Assembly: GCA_000473305.1 (NCBI GenBank)
Contig: CP006772.1
Location: 868,001 to 932,000, forward strand
Source: Bacteroidales bacterium CF
GTDB taxonomy: Bacteria > Bacteroidota > Bacteroidia > Bacteroidales > UBA932
Length of the DNA stretch: 64,000 bases
Direction: 5' to 3'
In this document: piece by piece, positions 55,828 through 64,000 of the stretch
Layout: each line of letters begins with the position of its first letter
How positions within the stretch are numbered: the stretch's first letter is position 1
Position numbers and translations under genes: made by a program
The notes under the pieces: generated by a model
Seen by the model: the letters and a program-made list of their open reading frames with translations, nothing else
Databases searched by the model: none
Told to the model about the DNA's origin: nothing

Positions 55828-56875
55828 AGGCACGGTAATCCTCATACCTGTCCAGAACTTCATCCACAAATCTTATTGTCTCTTTTCCGTTGAAAGCGCC
55901 GAACTTAAGGAGGCCTTCAGGAAGCAACTCTCTTTCTCTCATCATAGGTATTACACCAACCAAAGTATTCCAGTCATTTGAGTTAAGATCCTTGTGCTCG
56001 GCAAAAGTGCGTATATCTTCTATCCTTCCGTCCCCGGCATTGTAAGCAGCAAGAATGAAGCGTATCATATTGGCAGAGTCTATATCGCTCTTTGCAAATT
56101 TTTTCTCAAGTCTTTTGAGAAGCATTGTGCCTGCAATAATATTCTGCTCCGGATCATATGGATTTTCAATACCGGCCTGTCTGGCAATTTCGCTCTTAAT
56201 CTGCATCAGACCCTGAGCACCTCTGCTGCTTCTGGCATTAGGGTTGAATTTGGACTCCTGATAAATCAGTGATGCCAGCAATCTCCAATCCCACTTGATC
56301 CTGTTGGCATAATTCCTGATTATATGGTCATAGGGTGAGAGCAGATTATTTCCCTTCATTGGTGTCAGAGGAACTTTTCTATACCGTTTGTAAAATTTGT
56401 AGTTCAGATCATCATATCCTTTTGTTTGTCTGAAGTATCCGAACCAGTAATTGAGCTGTTGTAAAAGCATATAATCGCTTTTTCTGACAACCCACACCTG
56501 GTTGGCATCGTTCAGATCCACACTGGACAAAACCTCGGTCTGATAGATGTCAGGAATAGTATCCTGAGGATTAACAACAAGGATATCTGTGTATCTTCCT
56601 ACAAGATCTGCCCATTGGTCTGTCCCTTTGTATGGCTTTACATTGATTTGACACTTCTGATTCTTGGAAAACATCTTCAACAATTCATAGTGATATCCTG
56701 TAGTATGTCCCTGTTTGAGGAATACTCCTCCCTTAACACATACAGTTGCGTTGAGTGTGTCATTTTCAAGATACAGTGTATGCCTGTCAGGGATTATGTT
56801 CCCTTTTGTTGTGCTAAGTAAAAGGCAGACAAGCAGCAGAAAAAATATCAGAAAGTACTTTTTCTTTGAATTCAT
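55814..56875 (-). CDS. MltF-like membrane-bound lytic transglycosylase
   Basis: A 353-residue exported protein: signal peptide or anchor (about 6-25), a solute-binding-protein-like domain (about 35-160) and a C-terminal SLT domain (about 195-330). The catalytic Glu is in IYQESKFNPNA; SRGAQGLMQI and AAYNAGDGRI complete the lysozyme-like fold motifs. This order matches MltF, which cleaves glycan strands. It begins 6 bases after the porin gene on the same strand. Confidence 0.9.
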   Translation of the reverse strand: MNSKKKYFLIFFLLLVCLLLSTTKGNIIPDRHTLYLENDTLNATVCVKGGVFLKQGHTTGYHYELLKMFSKNQKCQINVKPYKGTDQWADLVGRYTDILVVNPQDTIPDIYQTEVLSSVDLNDANQVWVVRKSDYMLLQQLNYWFGYFRQTKGYDDLNYKFYKRYRKVPLTPMKGNNLLSPYDHIIRNYANRIKWDWRLLASLIYQESKFNPNARSSRGAQGLMQIKSEIARQAGIENPYDPEQNIIAGTMLLKRLEKKFAKSDIDSANMIRFILAAYNAGDGRIEDIRTFAEHKDLNSNDWNTLVGVIPMMRERELLPEGLLKFGAFNGKETIRFVDEVLDRYEDYRAFISP

Positions 56876-56881
56876 TTAAAA

Positions 56882-59038
56882 CTATTTAACATAAAATGGC
56901 CAGTGCAAGCCGAACTTCAGGGCTGTCTGAGGCCTGATGTAATGACTTGCAGAGAAGTAGTCTTCGTCAGGCCATCCGTGCGATGCGTTCAGATACTTGA
57001 CAAAGATGCTTGCGCGTTTCCATTGAATGTTCACGAATGCGTCCAGGTATGGGTACCCGCCTGTTTTTCGGTCATTCTGCATGTGAAACTGACCTAAGGC
57101 CGGGCTATATGCCGGGGCATAAAATTCCGTGTTATATGTTAAATCCGCTCCCAACTGAACCCTCATGACATTCTTGACAAGGTCGAATTCCAGGTAGTAT
57201 CTCAAATTTGCACTTAATGCAGGCAGAGGTAAAACCTCGCTGTTTGATGTGTATTGATACAGGATCCGGTTGTCAAAATGGAAATTCCATAGCTTAAGAT
57301 TTTTCTGTAAGCTGGCAGAGAAGACGGTAACCGGGTTGTTGCTCTGACCGATTGTACCGTCAAGACCATAGTAGATAAGGTTGTCGATTATTGCGTATCC
57401 GGCTGTAGCCTTAAGCTCCCAGTACGGAATGTCGAGATTGCCCTCAAGTCTGGTCTCGGTTATCTTATTATAATTATTGTCCCAATAATAGTGGTTTGAA
57501 TAGTAGAAATTCTGATACCAGTCAGGAGTGGTAGAGGTCATCTTTATCCTCCCTGAAAGGTGAATTCCGTTTTTTACAGGGTATGCCGAAAACCTGACAC
57601 CGGCATTTATATTGAAATCTCCGGCGTTATAGCCGGCAAGATTGAACTTCAGAATTCCGTCCCATTTGAAGTAATCCCTGAACTGTCCCGATGCACCGGC
57701 ATAAGTGTATAAATTGTTGTAGTGTCTGTTGACATCCGGTTTAAGGTAGCTGTCCGGCCTGAAGTTGTATACACTTAACATCTGATACCCGATTCCCCCG
57801 TCGAGTTTTGAGATAATGGCATCGGAGGCCCATGGTTGAAGCCTTATGAAGGCTTTATTGTCAAAAGAGCTTACTCTGGTTGAGTCGTAGCTCTCTGTTG
57901 GAGATATGTAGAAACGGTTATTGTAAAATAGGCTTTCAAGGCTGTTTTCTGACGATACTGCATCGGTATATGCCCTGTGATAGGTGGAATACTCCATAGA
58001 GTGTCCAAAATAGGTAATCGTTCCCTCTCCCGCCTTAATTGAGTCTTGTTGGGTGGTATCTCTTCTGGAAAAACGTATAGGAATTCCGTATGACTGAGTG
58101 AGGAACAGGGTGTTTCTCCTGAGTTTGTTAAATGCCTCTCCGAGGGTATATGGGACAGACTTGACATCAATCAGTGTGTCAAGGATATCTGCGTCACTCC
58201 TGACACCTCCGTTCTCCTCTCGCTTGATTCCCTGGTAAATATATCCGGAGTTCATCACATACCTTTCACCAAGGTAATTTGTAGTAAAGGTGAAATTGCG
58301 GTTGTCAGTATCCTCTCTCTCAAGCAGACCTGATGCTCCGTATCTTTCATAGTTTATCGCAAAATTGAAGTGGGGATTGACGTTCTGAGTATGCAGGAAT
58401 TTAACATTAGTCTCATCAATGTCCTTGTTTGCGAAGAGCGTTCCCCAGTATGCAAGCTCGGTATGTGGTGTTTTGGAGTTGTAAAATGGGGCATTTTTTG
58501 GTGTGTAACCATATACTGTATATGGAGAAAAATCCTTGAACTCGTATATCTCCTCTCTCAGAAAATAGTTGTGTAACAAGGCTGCAGAGCCCGATGTCCC
58601 GAGATATGTGACACCTACGTCCTTTTTATAGAAAGGATAGTCATAGAAGTTGGAGTTATAGGTCGTGTCCTGCTGTTTTATGCTTATAGAGTTCAGATTA
58701 GGGTCATAATTCCATTTTATTATCCTCTTAACCTTCATGCTGTCTTCCAGAATGTATGTCAGAAGATAGCGCGGCTTTGCCCATCTTATGCTGTCTCTTA
58801 TAATTTTCAGGCTATCTCGGATAGCCTTCTCTTTCATCCTTGTCTGGTAGCGTAGTTCACGCTTTCCGACGGAAACCGTTAAACTGTCTGTTTTAAGTGA
58901 ATCCTGCAGAATAGCAGTAGAGTCCTGTTGGACAACAAGTGTGTCCTGTGCTCCGGATATGCCGGAATACAGCATCATACCCACCAGGGCAATGATGCTG
59001 TATGCAAAAATTGATCTTTTATCTCTTGCTTTAAACAT
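56882..59038 (-). CDS. putative porin (Porin_10 family)
   Basis: A 718-residue outer-membrane beta-barrel protein. It starts with a hydrophobic signal segment (about 9-30), a charged helical region (about 55-90, RYQTRMKEKAIRDSLKIIRD), then many alternating beta strands rich in Tyr, Asn and Asp, ending with HWPFYVK, an aromatic C terminus. This fits the putative porin family of Bacteroidota. No substrate can be inferred. Confidence 0.85.
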   Translation of the reverse strand: MFKARDKRSIFAYSIIALVGMMLYSGISGAQDTLVVQQDSTAILQDSLKTDSLTVSVGKRELRYQTRMKEKAIRDSLKIIRDSIRWAKPRYLLTYILEDSMKVKRIIKWNYDPNLNSISIKQQDTTYNSNFYDYPFYKKDVGVTYLGTSGSAALLHNYFLREEIYEFKDFSPYTVYGYTPKNAPFYNSKTPHTELAYWGTLFANKDIDETNVKFLHTQNVNPHFNFAINYERYGASGLLEREDTDNRNFTFTTNYLGERYVMNSGYIYQGIKREENGGVRSDADILDTLIDVKSVPYTLGEAFNKLRRNTLFLTQSYGIPIRFSRRDTTQQDSIKAGEGTITYFGHSMEYSTYHRAYTDAVSSENSLESLFYNNRFYISPTESYDSTRVSSFDNKAFIRLQPWASDAIISKLDGGIGYQMLSVYNFRPDSYLKPDVNRHYNNLYTYAGASGQFRDYFKWDGILKFNLAGYNAGDFNINAGVRFSAYPVKNGIHLSGRIKMTSTTPDWYQNFYYSNHYYWDNNYNKITETRLEGNLDIPYWELKATAGYAIIDNLIYYGLDGTIGQSNNPVTVFSASLQKNLKLWNFHFDNRILYQYTSNSEVLPLPALSANLRYYLEFDLVKNVMRVQLGADLTYNTEFYAPAYSPALGQFHMQNDRKTGGYPYLDAFVNIQWKRASIFVKYLNASHGWPDEDYFSASHYIRPQTALKFGLHWPFYVK

Positions 59039-59046
59039 TCAGGCTG

Positions 59047-59054
59047 CAAAAATA
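59047..59054 (-). promoter_or_regulatory. -7 element TATTTTTG of the porin-mltF operon
   Basis: The minus strand reads TATTTTTG, a perfect TAnnTTTG, ending 8 bases before the porin start. The leader would be only a few bases long. Confidence 0.55.
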
Positions 59055-59068
59055 CAAAAAAATGGTAT

Positions 59069-59087
59069 AAAAGGTATTTTAGATACC
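59069..59087 (-). terminator. weak terminator after the SIS-domain gene
   Basis: On the minus strand GGTAT / ATACC forms a 5-base-pair stem with loop CTAAA, followed by TTTT. It overlaps the end of the SIS-domain coding sequence. The short stem makes it uncertain. Confidence 0.35.
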
Positions 59088-59840
59088 TGCTACCCTCTCT
59101 TTGTACGCTGCTATACAAGAATCGAGCCTTTCATGAGCAGTTGTGTCTCCGGGTACATTGTGAGAAGGGTGTATATAGAGCTTCACACCTCTGTCTGCTA
59201 ATATTTCGGCAACTGTTGTCACAGTCATCCAGACAAGAGTTATAAATGCTACTGTAGAGACAGGGCCAACTTTATCAAAGTGGTTTTTAAGCGGAACACT
59301 TGCATCTGTAAGCGGAGCGCACGAGTCAACCACAACATCTGCCAATTCAAAAAGGTTCTTGCCACAAGAGTGACGGCTCTTTTTACCTGCAGTTTCGGCT
59401 GCCGAGCCGAATACAATGAGCTTCATGCCGGCCTCTTTTGCTTTAATGGCAACATCAATGTTTACATTGTTGATACCTGTATGGGAGAAGATCCACATTG
59501 TATCCCTCTTGTCAAAATTGTATGATTTCATAATGGCATCACCATATCCTTCTGCTCTTTCGAGGAAGAGGAACTGATGAATACCCATCTCGCCTGTGAT
59601 TCTTGTAAAGAATGTAAGAGGAAGTTCGCAAATAGGATGGAAACCGACAAAACCTCCGATTCTCGGGTACATCTCCTCAACAGGTATTGTGGCGTGACCA
59701 CATCCAAAGGTATGAACCCAGCGTCCGGCTTCAATACTATCTGCCATAATTGTTGCGGCTTTCTTAATGTTTTCCAATTGAGACTCCTCAATTGATGACA
59801 TAACTTTTCTGGCGTTATTTAACCATTCAATTGCTAACAT
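59079..59840 (-). CDS. SIS-domain sugar isomerase-like protein
   Basis: A 253-residue SIS protein that binds a phosphosugar. It shows HTFGCGHATIPVEEMYPRIGG (about 43-63), the SHTGINNVNIDVA phosphate-binding loop (about 118-130) and a C-terminal domain closing with HERLDSCIAAYKE. It resembles proteins annotated as sugar isomerase domain-containing, not MurQ. With the adjacent MFS transporter and ROK kinase it probably processes an imported aminosugar. The exact reaction is unknown. Confidence 0.85.
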   Translation of the reverse strand: MLAIEWLNNARKVMSSIEESQLENIKKAATIMADSIEAGRWVHTFGCGHATIPVEEMYPRIGGFVGFHPICELPLTFFTRITGEMGIHQFLFLERAEGYGDAIMKSYNFDKRDTMWIFSHTGINNVNIDVAIKAKEAGMKLIVFGSAAETAGKKSRHSCGKNLFELADVVVDSCAPLTDASVPLKNHFDKVGPVSTVAFITLVWMTVTTVAEILADRGVKLYIHPSHNVPGDTTAHERLDSCIAAYKERVAGI

Positions 59841-59882
59841 AAATTTAATTTTAATATAGTTGTTCTTTAATAATTCATGAAA

Positions 59883-61031
59883 CTATGCCTTTCTGCTCCT
59901 GAAGTCGTTGACAGAGAAGAGAAGGATTACCATAAATGCCGATACAAGCACAATAACAGGGAATGCAGCCATAGGAACAATCCCTACAAGCAAATTCAGG
60001 AGTGTATTACCGGTAAGACCTATGACAAGTGCAAAACTGAATGCTGTTCCGGAGATCTCTTTGAATTTGTCGCCGATTGTCCCCAATACAATAGGGAAAG
60101 TGGAGGCATATCCAAGACCCATAGTAAATGTACCGGCTATTGCAGAGAATTTAGAATCTGCAAGGACTATCAAACCCATACCCAAAGAGGTAATGAGCAT
60201 GCTTATTGTTAAAATTGTCAGTTTAGGAAATACTTTCAGCAGGTAGCTTGTAAGTATCCTGCTGGTCAAAATACCGACAGATATAAAACCGAGGGCATAG
60301 AGGGCAAATTCTGTGTCCAGCCCCTTAACTGTATTGATATAAGTAGATATCCAGCTGTTGAGGATTCCTTCAAGCCCGCTTTGGAAAAAGAGGACAAAAC
60401 TCAGTAGAAGCATCACCGGCTCTTTGGCCAATGTAAGCAACTTCCCGAAAGGAACTCCCTGTTTCTGCTTCTCTTCAGGGAATTTTACAAATAGGAAGTA
60501 TAGGACAGAGAGAGCCACAAGAGCACCTGCGAAGCTTACAATTGTAGTGTAAGGAACACTCTTGGAAAGCGGTGCATAGATAAGGGGTACGGTAATAGCC
60601 CCGAGAGCATAGAAAATTCCCAGTATACTCAGGTTGGAGGCTCTGGAATGGTCATTCGAGGCATCGGATATAAGTGCATTGGTAAGTCCGTTCAGAGAAC
60701 CACCACCTAAACCTATCAGGAATATTGAGAGCCTTATTAATGACACTTCAGAGCTGAATGCCAGCATTTCAAGACCTATAGCAGTTACAACGCTTGAACA
60801 GACAATAAGCAATTTATAACCATATCTGTCTACAATAGGACCAAACATCAATGAACCTACCAGAATACCTACCGGCAAAAGTCCGGCTATAGTAGAGGCT
60901 ACAGCATTGTCCAGAGAAAATCTTGTTATCAGTGAAGGTAAAACGGCTCCCATTACGACAAAAGCAAGACCGAAGAATGTCATTCCTATAAATCCGGCTG
61001 CGAGTACAGATCCATTAGTTTTTTGTTTCAT
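59883..61031 (-). CDS. MFS sugar transporter (FucP/YbjJ-like)
   Basis: A 382-residue major facilitator protein with about 12 helices. The between-helix motif GPIVDRYGYKLLIV (motif A-like, about 63-76) is clear. It is closest in look to sugar or sugar-alcohol symporters. The ROK gene ends 10 bases upstream and the SIS gene starts 42 bases downstream, so it most likely brings in the sugar that these enzymes use. Confidence 0.86.
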   Translation of the reverse strand: MKQKTNGSVLAAGFIGMTFFGLAFVVMGAVLPSLITRFSLDNAVASTIAGLLPVGILVGSLMFGPIVDRYGYKLLIVCSSVVTAIGLEMLAFSSEVSLIRLSIFLIGLGGGSLNGLTNALISDASNDHSRASNLSILGIFYALGAITVPLIYAPLSKSVPYTTIVSFAGALVALSVLYFLFVKFPEEKQKQGVPFGKLLTLAKEPVMLLLSFVLFFQSGLEGILNSWISTYINTVKGLDTEFALYALGFISVGILTSRILTSYLLKVFPKLTILTISMLITSLGMGLIVLADSKFSAIAGTFTMGLGYASTFPIVLGTIGDKFKEISGTAFSFALVIGLTGNTLLNLLVGIVPMAAFPVIVLVSAFMVILLFSVNDFRSRKA

Positions 61032-61041
61032 TTTCTGAAGT

Positions 61042-61995
61042 TTATCTTAAATTACTAATTATTGCTGTCCTCCCTGCACCATAAAGGCCGGCAGTGTCAG
61101 GAAGAGTTGTCGCTGCAAATGTACATTGTTTAATTGAAATTGGTTGAGCCCACTTGACAGCTTCTGCATAAATTTTTTCAATCAAGGATGAGGCAGGGCC
61201 AAAAACACCCCCACCAAATATTACCATCTCGGGATTGAAAAGACTTACAAAATTGGCAGAGGCCATGCCCCACATCTCAATAGCATCACTGATTACCTTT
61301 ACAGCTATGGCATCATTCTCCGAATATGCCTTGAATACATTGTGTGCTGTTATAGTCTCTACCGGGATTTCAGAAAGTATGCCACTGTATGATTGGTCAG
61401 CACTGACAAGTTTACGTGCCTGAAAAGCAATCCCGGTTCCAGATGCATGTGTCTCAAAACAGCCACATTTATCATATTCATCAGTATATGGGGGTTTTAG
61501 AGCCATCCATCCGGTAGCTCCTACAATATCCGAATGTCCGTGAAGAATTTTACCGTCAATCAGTATGCCGGCTCCGATGCCGGTACCTACGGCGATAAAT
61601 ATTGCATTCTGGCAACCACGTGCAATACCCTGACTAGTCTCTCCCAGAATGTAGCAGGTTCTGTCACTCTCAGCAGTAATACTTGCATTGGGAAAGACTT
61701 TGAGCAACTCATCACGCAGGGGAAAATCCTCCCATCCGGGAATGTTTGGGGCCCATACACGCCCTGTTCTGGAGTAGGCTATCCCAGGAACACATATTCC
61801 TATGCTCATCTCCTTATTATCCGGTATTGCTGCAAGCATCAAAAGCCTCCGGCAAAGGCCGGATATAAGGTCGGACACCTCTGACCCGCACCTTCCTTCG
61901 AGCATCATCCTCTCCTGGATTATAATAGAGTTATCTTCCTTAAAGATGGCCCCTGAGACCTTTGTGCCGCCAAGATCAATTCCTATGTATACCAT
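61042..61995 (-). CDS. ROK-family sugar kinase
   Basis: A 317-residue ROK protein without a DNA-binding domain, hence a kinase and not a repressor. The ATP loop IGIDLGGTKVSGAIF, the catalytic segment AVGTGIGAGILIDGKILHG and the ROK signature region are present. The zinc motif normally CxCGxxGCxE is reduced to KCGCFE, so one or more zinc ligands are missing. It probably phosphorylates a hexose or N-acetylhexosamine imported by the adjacent MFS protein. Confidence 0.9.
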   Translation of the reverse strand: MVYIGIDLGGTKVSGAIFKEDNSIIIQERMMLEGRCGSEVSDLISGLCRRLLMLAAIPDNKEMSIGICVPGIAYSRTGRVWAPNIPGWEDFPLRDELLKVFPNASITAESDRTCYILGETSQGIARGCQNAIFIAVGTGIGAGILIDGKILHGHSDIVGATGWMALKPPYTDEYDKCGCFETHASGTGIAFQARKLVSADQSYSGILSEIPVETITAHNVFKAYSENDAIAVKVISDAIEMWGMASANFVSLFNPEMVIFGGGVFGPASSLIEKIYAEAVKWAQPISIKQCTFAATTLPDTAGLYGAGRTAIISNLR

Positions 61996-62006
61996 ATTTT
62001 AGATTT

Positions 62007-62738
62007 TTATATGAGATCGGTTTTTTGTGGTTCTTCAATGAGGTTTGTAACAACCAGGTCCTGCAAAGTGTGAACTATTATGACAGGAATCACGGAACCG
62101 AGCACAATATAGAGAAACCCAAAATATATGCCGGCAAGCAATGGTTTGTATACCTCTTTTCTCTGATAGATGTGCCCTATTCCGAATACCACAGAAGAGA
62201 CGGCGAGTACAATCCATATTGAGATGTTAGGAAAAAGCAGTTGCAGTGCAAAGAAAAGATATCCTCTGTATTGTATCTCCTCAGTTATTCCGGCTGATAA
62301 CGAGAGTAACTTCCATTCTCTTTTCTCCTTTTTTGATACAGGTAAAGCAAAAAGAAGCTCATCCGGAATATTATCCGCGTAATCCCTTCTTTTTTCTTTG
62401 TCGAACCTGATGGCAATAATGTTATAAACCAGGTAACAGAGATATAATATATACGAAAAGAGGGTTAAAATGACAATCCAGCCTTTCAAGCCATGTTTCC
62501 CGGGATTGATATAATCCAGTCCAAGCGAATCAAGGGAATAGCCGTCAAAAATAAGCACAGATACTATGATTAATGTTGGTATCCATGACCACAACATCGA
62601 TTGCCTGTACCATAAAGATTTATCGCGAACTCCGGTCTTATTGGATTTGCGGAGTAATCTTGTCTGATAGAATCCTGATATTGGATAAACAGCTACATAT
62701 AGGAGTGAAGCTGTTATAAATAATATAATCTGCACCAT
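62007..62738 (-). CDS. CPBP-family intramembrane metalloprotease
   Basis: A 243-residue protein with about seven membrane helices. The CPBP (CAAX protease-like/Abi) motifs are in order: EEIQYRGYLF with the Glu-Glu and Arg, GIGHIYQ with a His, and VIIVHTLQDL with another His. Some family members protect against self-made bacteriocins; here the neighbours are sugar genes, so its role is unclear. It is 11 bases before the ROK gene. Confidence 0.87.
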   Translation of the reverse strand: MVQIILFITASLLYVAVYPISGFYQTRLLRKSNKTGVRDKSLWYRQSMLWSWIPTLIIVSVLIFDGYSLDSLGLDYINPGKHGLKGWIVILTLFSYILYLCYLVYNIIAIRFDKEKRRDYADNIPDELLFALPVSKKEKREWKLLSLSAGITEEIQYRGYLFFALQLLFPNISIWIVLAVSSVVFGIGHIYQRKEVYKPLLAGIYFGFLYIVLGSVIPVIIVHTLQDLVVTNLIEEPQKTDLI

Positions 62739-62792
62739 GAGACAAGTTTACGGATTTTTTTTCTATCCTCCTCAGAAAACTTGCCTTAAAAA

Positions 62793-64000
62793 TTATAAAA
62801 GTTGAGAGATTATATAAACAGCCGCACCGGACAAATACCCTAACATTGCGATGAATGAGAATCTTTTCAGATACCAGGTGAATGTTATTTTTTCGATACC
62901 CATAACGACAACACCGGCCGCAGAGCCGATAATCAACATGCTTCCACCTACACCTGCGCAGTAAGCCAGAAACTCCCAGAAAACGCCATCCTGTACGAAG
63001 TATTGCATGAAAGCAGGATCGGCAACTGTTGCCAGAGTGGCAGGATCAACCAATGGATACATACCCATGGCAACGGCAACAAGTGGTACGTTGTCTACAA
63101 TTGCCGAGAATGTACCTATTATTATGTTGATTGCATATACGTTGTGAACGTTCTCGTTGAGATAGACCCCTGCCATTTTCAGGATGCCGGTTGCCTGCAG
63201 TGCCATTACAGCCAGCAGTATTCCGAGGAAGAAGAGAATGGTTGCTGTGTCTATTCTGCTTATCACCCTAGCCACACGGAATTTTAGATGTTCTCCAACT
63301 TGTATGTTCTTGTACATAAATTCGGTATATACCCAAAGAACTCCAAGGACAGACAAAACTCCCACAAAAGGGGGTAATCCTGTTATATGTTTGAAGACAG
63401 GGATTGAGAGAAGCCCAACTACACCTAAAATCAATAATGCTTTCTTCTGATTTTTCTGAATGACTTCCTCTCTGGTCTCAACACTCAGTTTCTTTACCTC
63501 CCCTCTAAGCTCACCCTTGAGCATTCTTCTTGCAAACAACAGTGGCACAATTGTCGAAACAAGGCTTGGAAAGAATAGCGAAGACATAAGGGGTATGGTT
63601 GTAATTTTACCCTTTATCCACAACATTATAGTAGTGACGTCACCGATCGGAGACCATGCACCGCCGCTGTTTGCCGATATGATTATCATACTTGCAAATA
63701 TCCACCTCTCTTTATAATTGGGAACAATCTTCCTTATTAAAGTAACCATTACTATTGCTGTTGTAAGGTTGTCCAGAACGGAAGACATAAAGAATGTAAT
63801 AAGGGTAATTAAAAATAGAAGTTTCCTTTTGTCGCGGCTTGTAATCTTCTCTGTGATGACAGAAAAACCATCGTGGACATCTATCAGTTCGACGATTGTC
63901 ATTGCTCCGATCAGGAAAAAGAGAGTGGAGGCAATTTCGCCGAGGTTTTCAATTATTTGTAATTCTGTAATGTAATGCCGGCATTGCTCTATAAGTGGGA
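62793..64000 (-). CDS. nhaD: NhaD-type sodium/proton antiporter (5' end outside window)
   Basis: The frame stays open to the right edge; in front of the internal Met at 63902 it reads ...ENLGEIASTLFFLIGAM, so the gene begins beyond 64000. About 402 residues are visible, with some ten hydrophobic helices. SSVLDNLTTAIVMVTLIRK and SANSGGAWSPIGDVTTIMLW are hallmark motifs of the NhaD group, which exports sodium in exchange for protons. The C-terminal part is complete. It lies 54 bases before the CPBP gene on the same strand. Confidence 0.92.
   Translation of the reverse strand, partial: PLIEQCRHYITELQIIENLGEIASTLFFLIGAMTIVELIDVHDGFSVITEKITSRDKRKLLFLITLITFFMSSVLDNLTTAIVMVTLIRKIVPNYKERWIFASMIIISANSGGAWSPIGDVTTIMLWIKGKITTIPLMSSLFFPSLVSTIVPLLFARRMLKGELRGEVKKLSVETREEVIQKNQKKALLILGVVGLLSIPVFKHITGLPPFVGVLSVLGVLWVYTEFMYKNIQVGEHLKFRVARVISRIDTATILFFLGILLAVMALQATGILKMAGVYLNENVHNVYAINIIIGTFSAIVDNVPLVAVAMGMYPLVDPATLATVADPAFMQYFVQDGVFWEFLAYCAGVGGSMLIIGSAAGVVVMGIEKITFTWYLKRFSFIAMLGYLSGAAVYIISQLL

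Noticed and set aside
59079-59840. MurQ etherase
   Set aside because: The protein is shorter than MurQ and lacks its recognisable N-terminal segments; only a general SIS assignment is safe.

Overview
The window looks like chromosomal DNA of a member of the Bacteroidota, most likely Bacteroidales. Support comes from family content (DUF4295, DUF4199, DUF4293, putative-porin, HYC_CC_PP and bactofilin proteins, a TonB receptor with a carboxypeptidase-like N-terminal extension) and from promoters that repeatedly match the phylum's -7 element TAnnTTTG, several with a -33 TTG/TTTG about 19-21 bases upstream. Most genes lack a good Shine-Dalgarno sequence; infC is a clear exception. An NfnAB pair and methylglyoxal synthase suggest a fermentative, anaerobic lifestyle. 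No insertion sequence, phage, CRISPR array or rRNA was seen. No gene-free stretch exceeds 300 bases; the longest is about 226 bases (38512-38737).

Region 1 (1-5681) is the most unusual part. A two-component system (response regulator cut by the left edge, plus histidine kinase) is divergent from a 43-residue double-glycine leader peptide gene. Next come a C39-peptidase ABC exporter, its HlyD-type adaptor and a small membrane protein. Both control regions carry the same 12-mer: as part of four 11-base-phased repeats between kinase and peptide, and as half of a perfect inverted repeat inside the exporter promoter. I read this as a self-contained exported-peptide signalling or bacteriocin circuit with no visible modification enzyme.

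Region 2 (5693-14327) runs on the plus strand: a His/Cys-rich secreted protein, a TonB receptor with a Cys pair in its plug region, a secreted heavy-metal-associated domain protein, an unrecognised secreted protein, a GH9 plus NodB-type deacetylase fusion, and nfnAB. The first three look like a metal-handling set.

Region 3 (14339-28658) holds hisS, initiator tRNA-fMet with its own promoter and terminator, a thioredoxin-fold protein without CxxC, a GNAT enzyme, mgsA, an acyl-ACP thioesterase, pyrG, glutaminyl cyclotransferase, mnmD, secA, dihydrolipoyl dehydrogenase, bactofilin, a membrane glycosyltransferase and a DUF4199 protein.

Region 4 (28756-40009) is translation and secretion housekeeping: thrS, infC (apparent AUC start), rpmI, rplT, lepB, rpmB, rpmG, a DUF4295 gene, ftsY, pheT, a UbiA-family prenyltransferase, a 15-unit heptamer repeat, and eno on the opposite strand.

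Region 5 (40076-59038) contains an amidase-uvrB-RSH-uvrA operon with overlapping genes, an M28 peptidase with an altered catalytic motif, mtgA, a TPR protein, DUF4293, a nucleoside phosphorylase, a SirB1-like protein, a LolE/FtsX-type permease, an MltF-like transglycosylase and a putative porin.

Region 6 (59079-64000, minus strand) is a likely sugar-use cluster: SIS-domain protein, MFS transporter, ROK kinase, CPBP protease-like protein, and a NhaD antiporter whose 5' end lies beyond the window.
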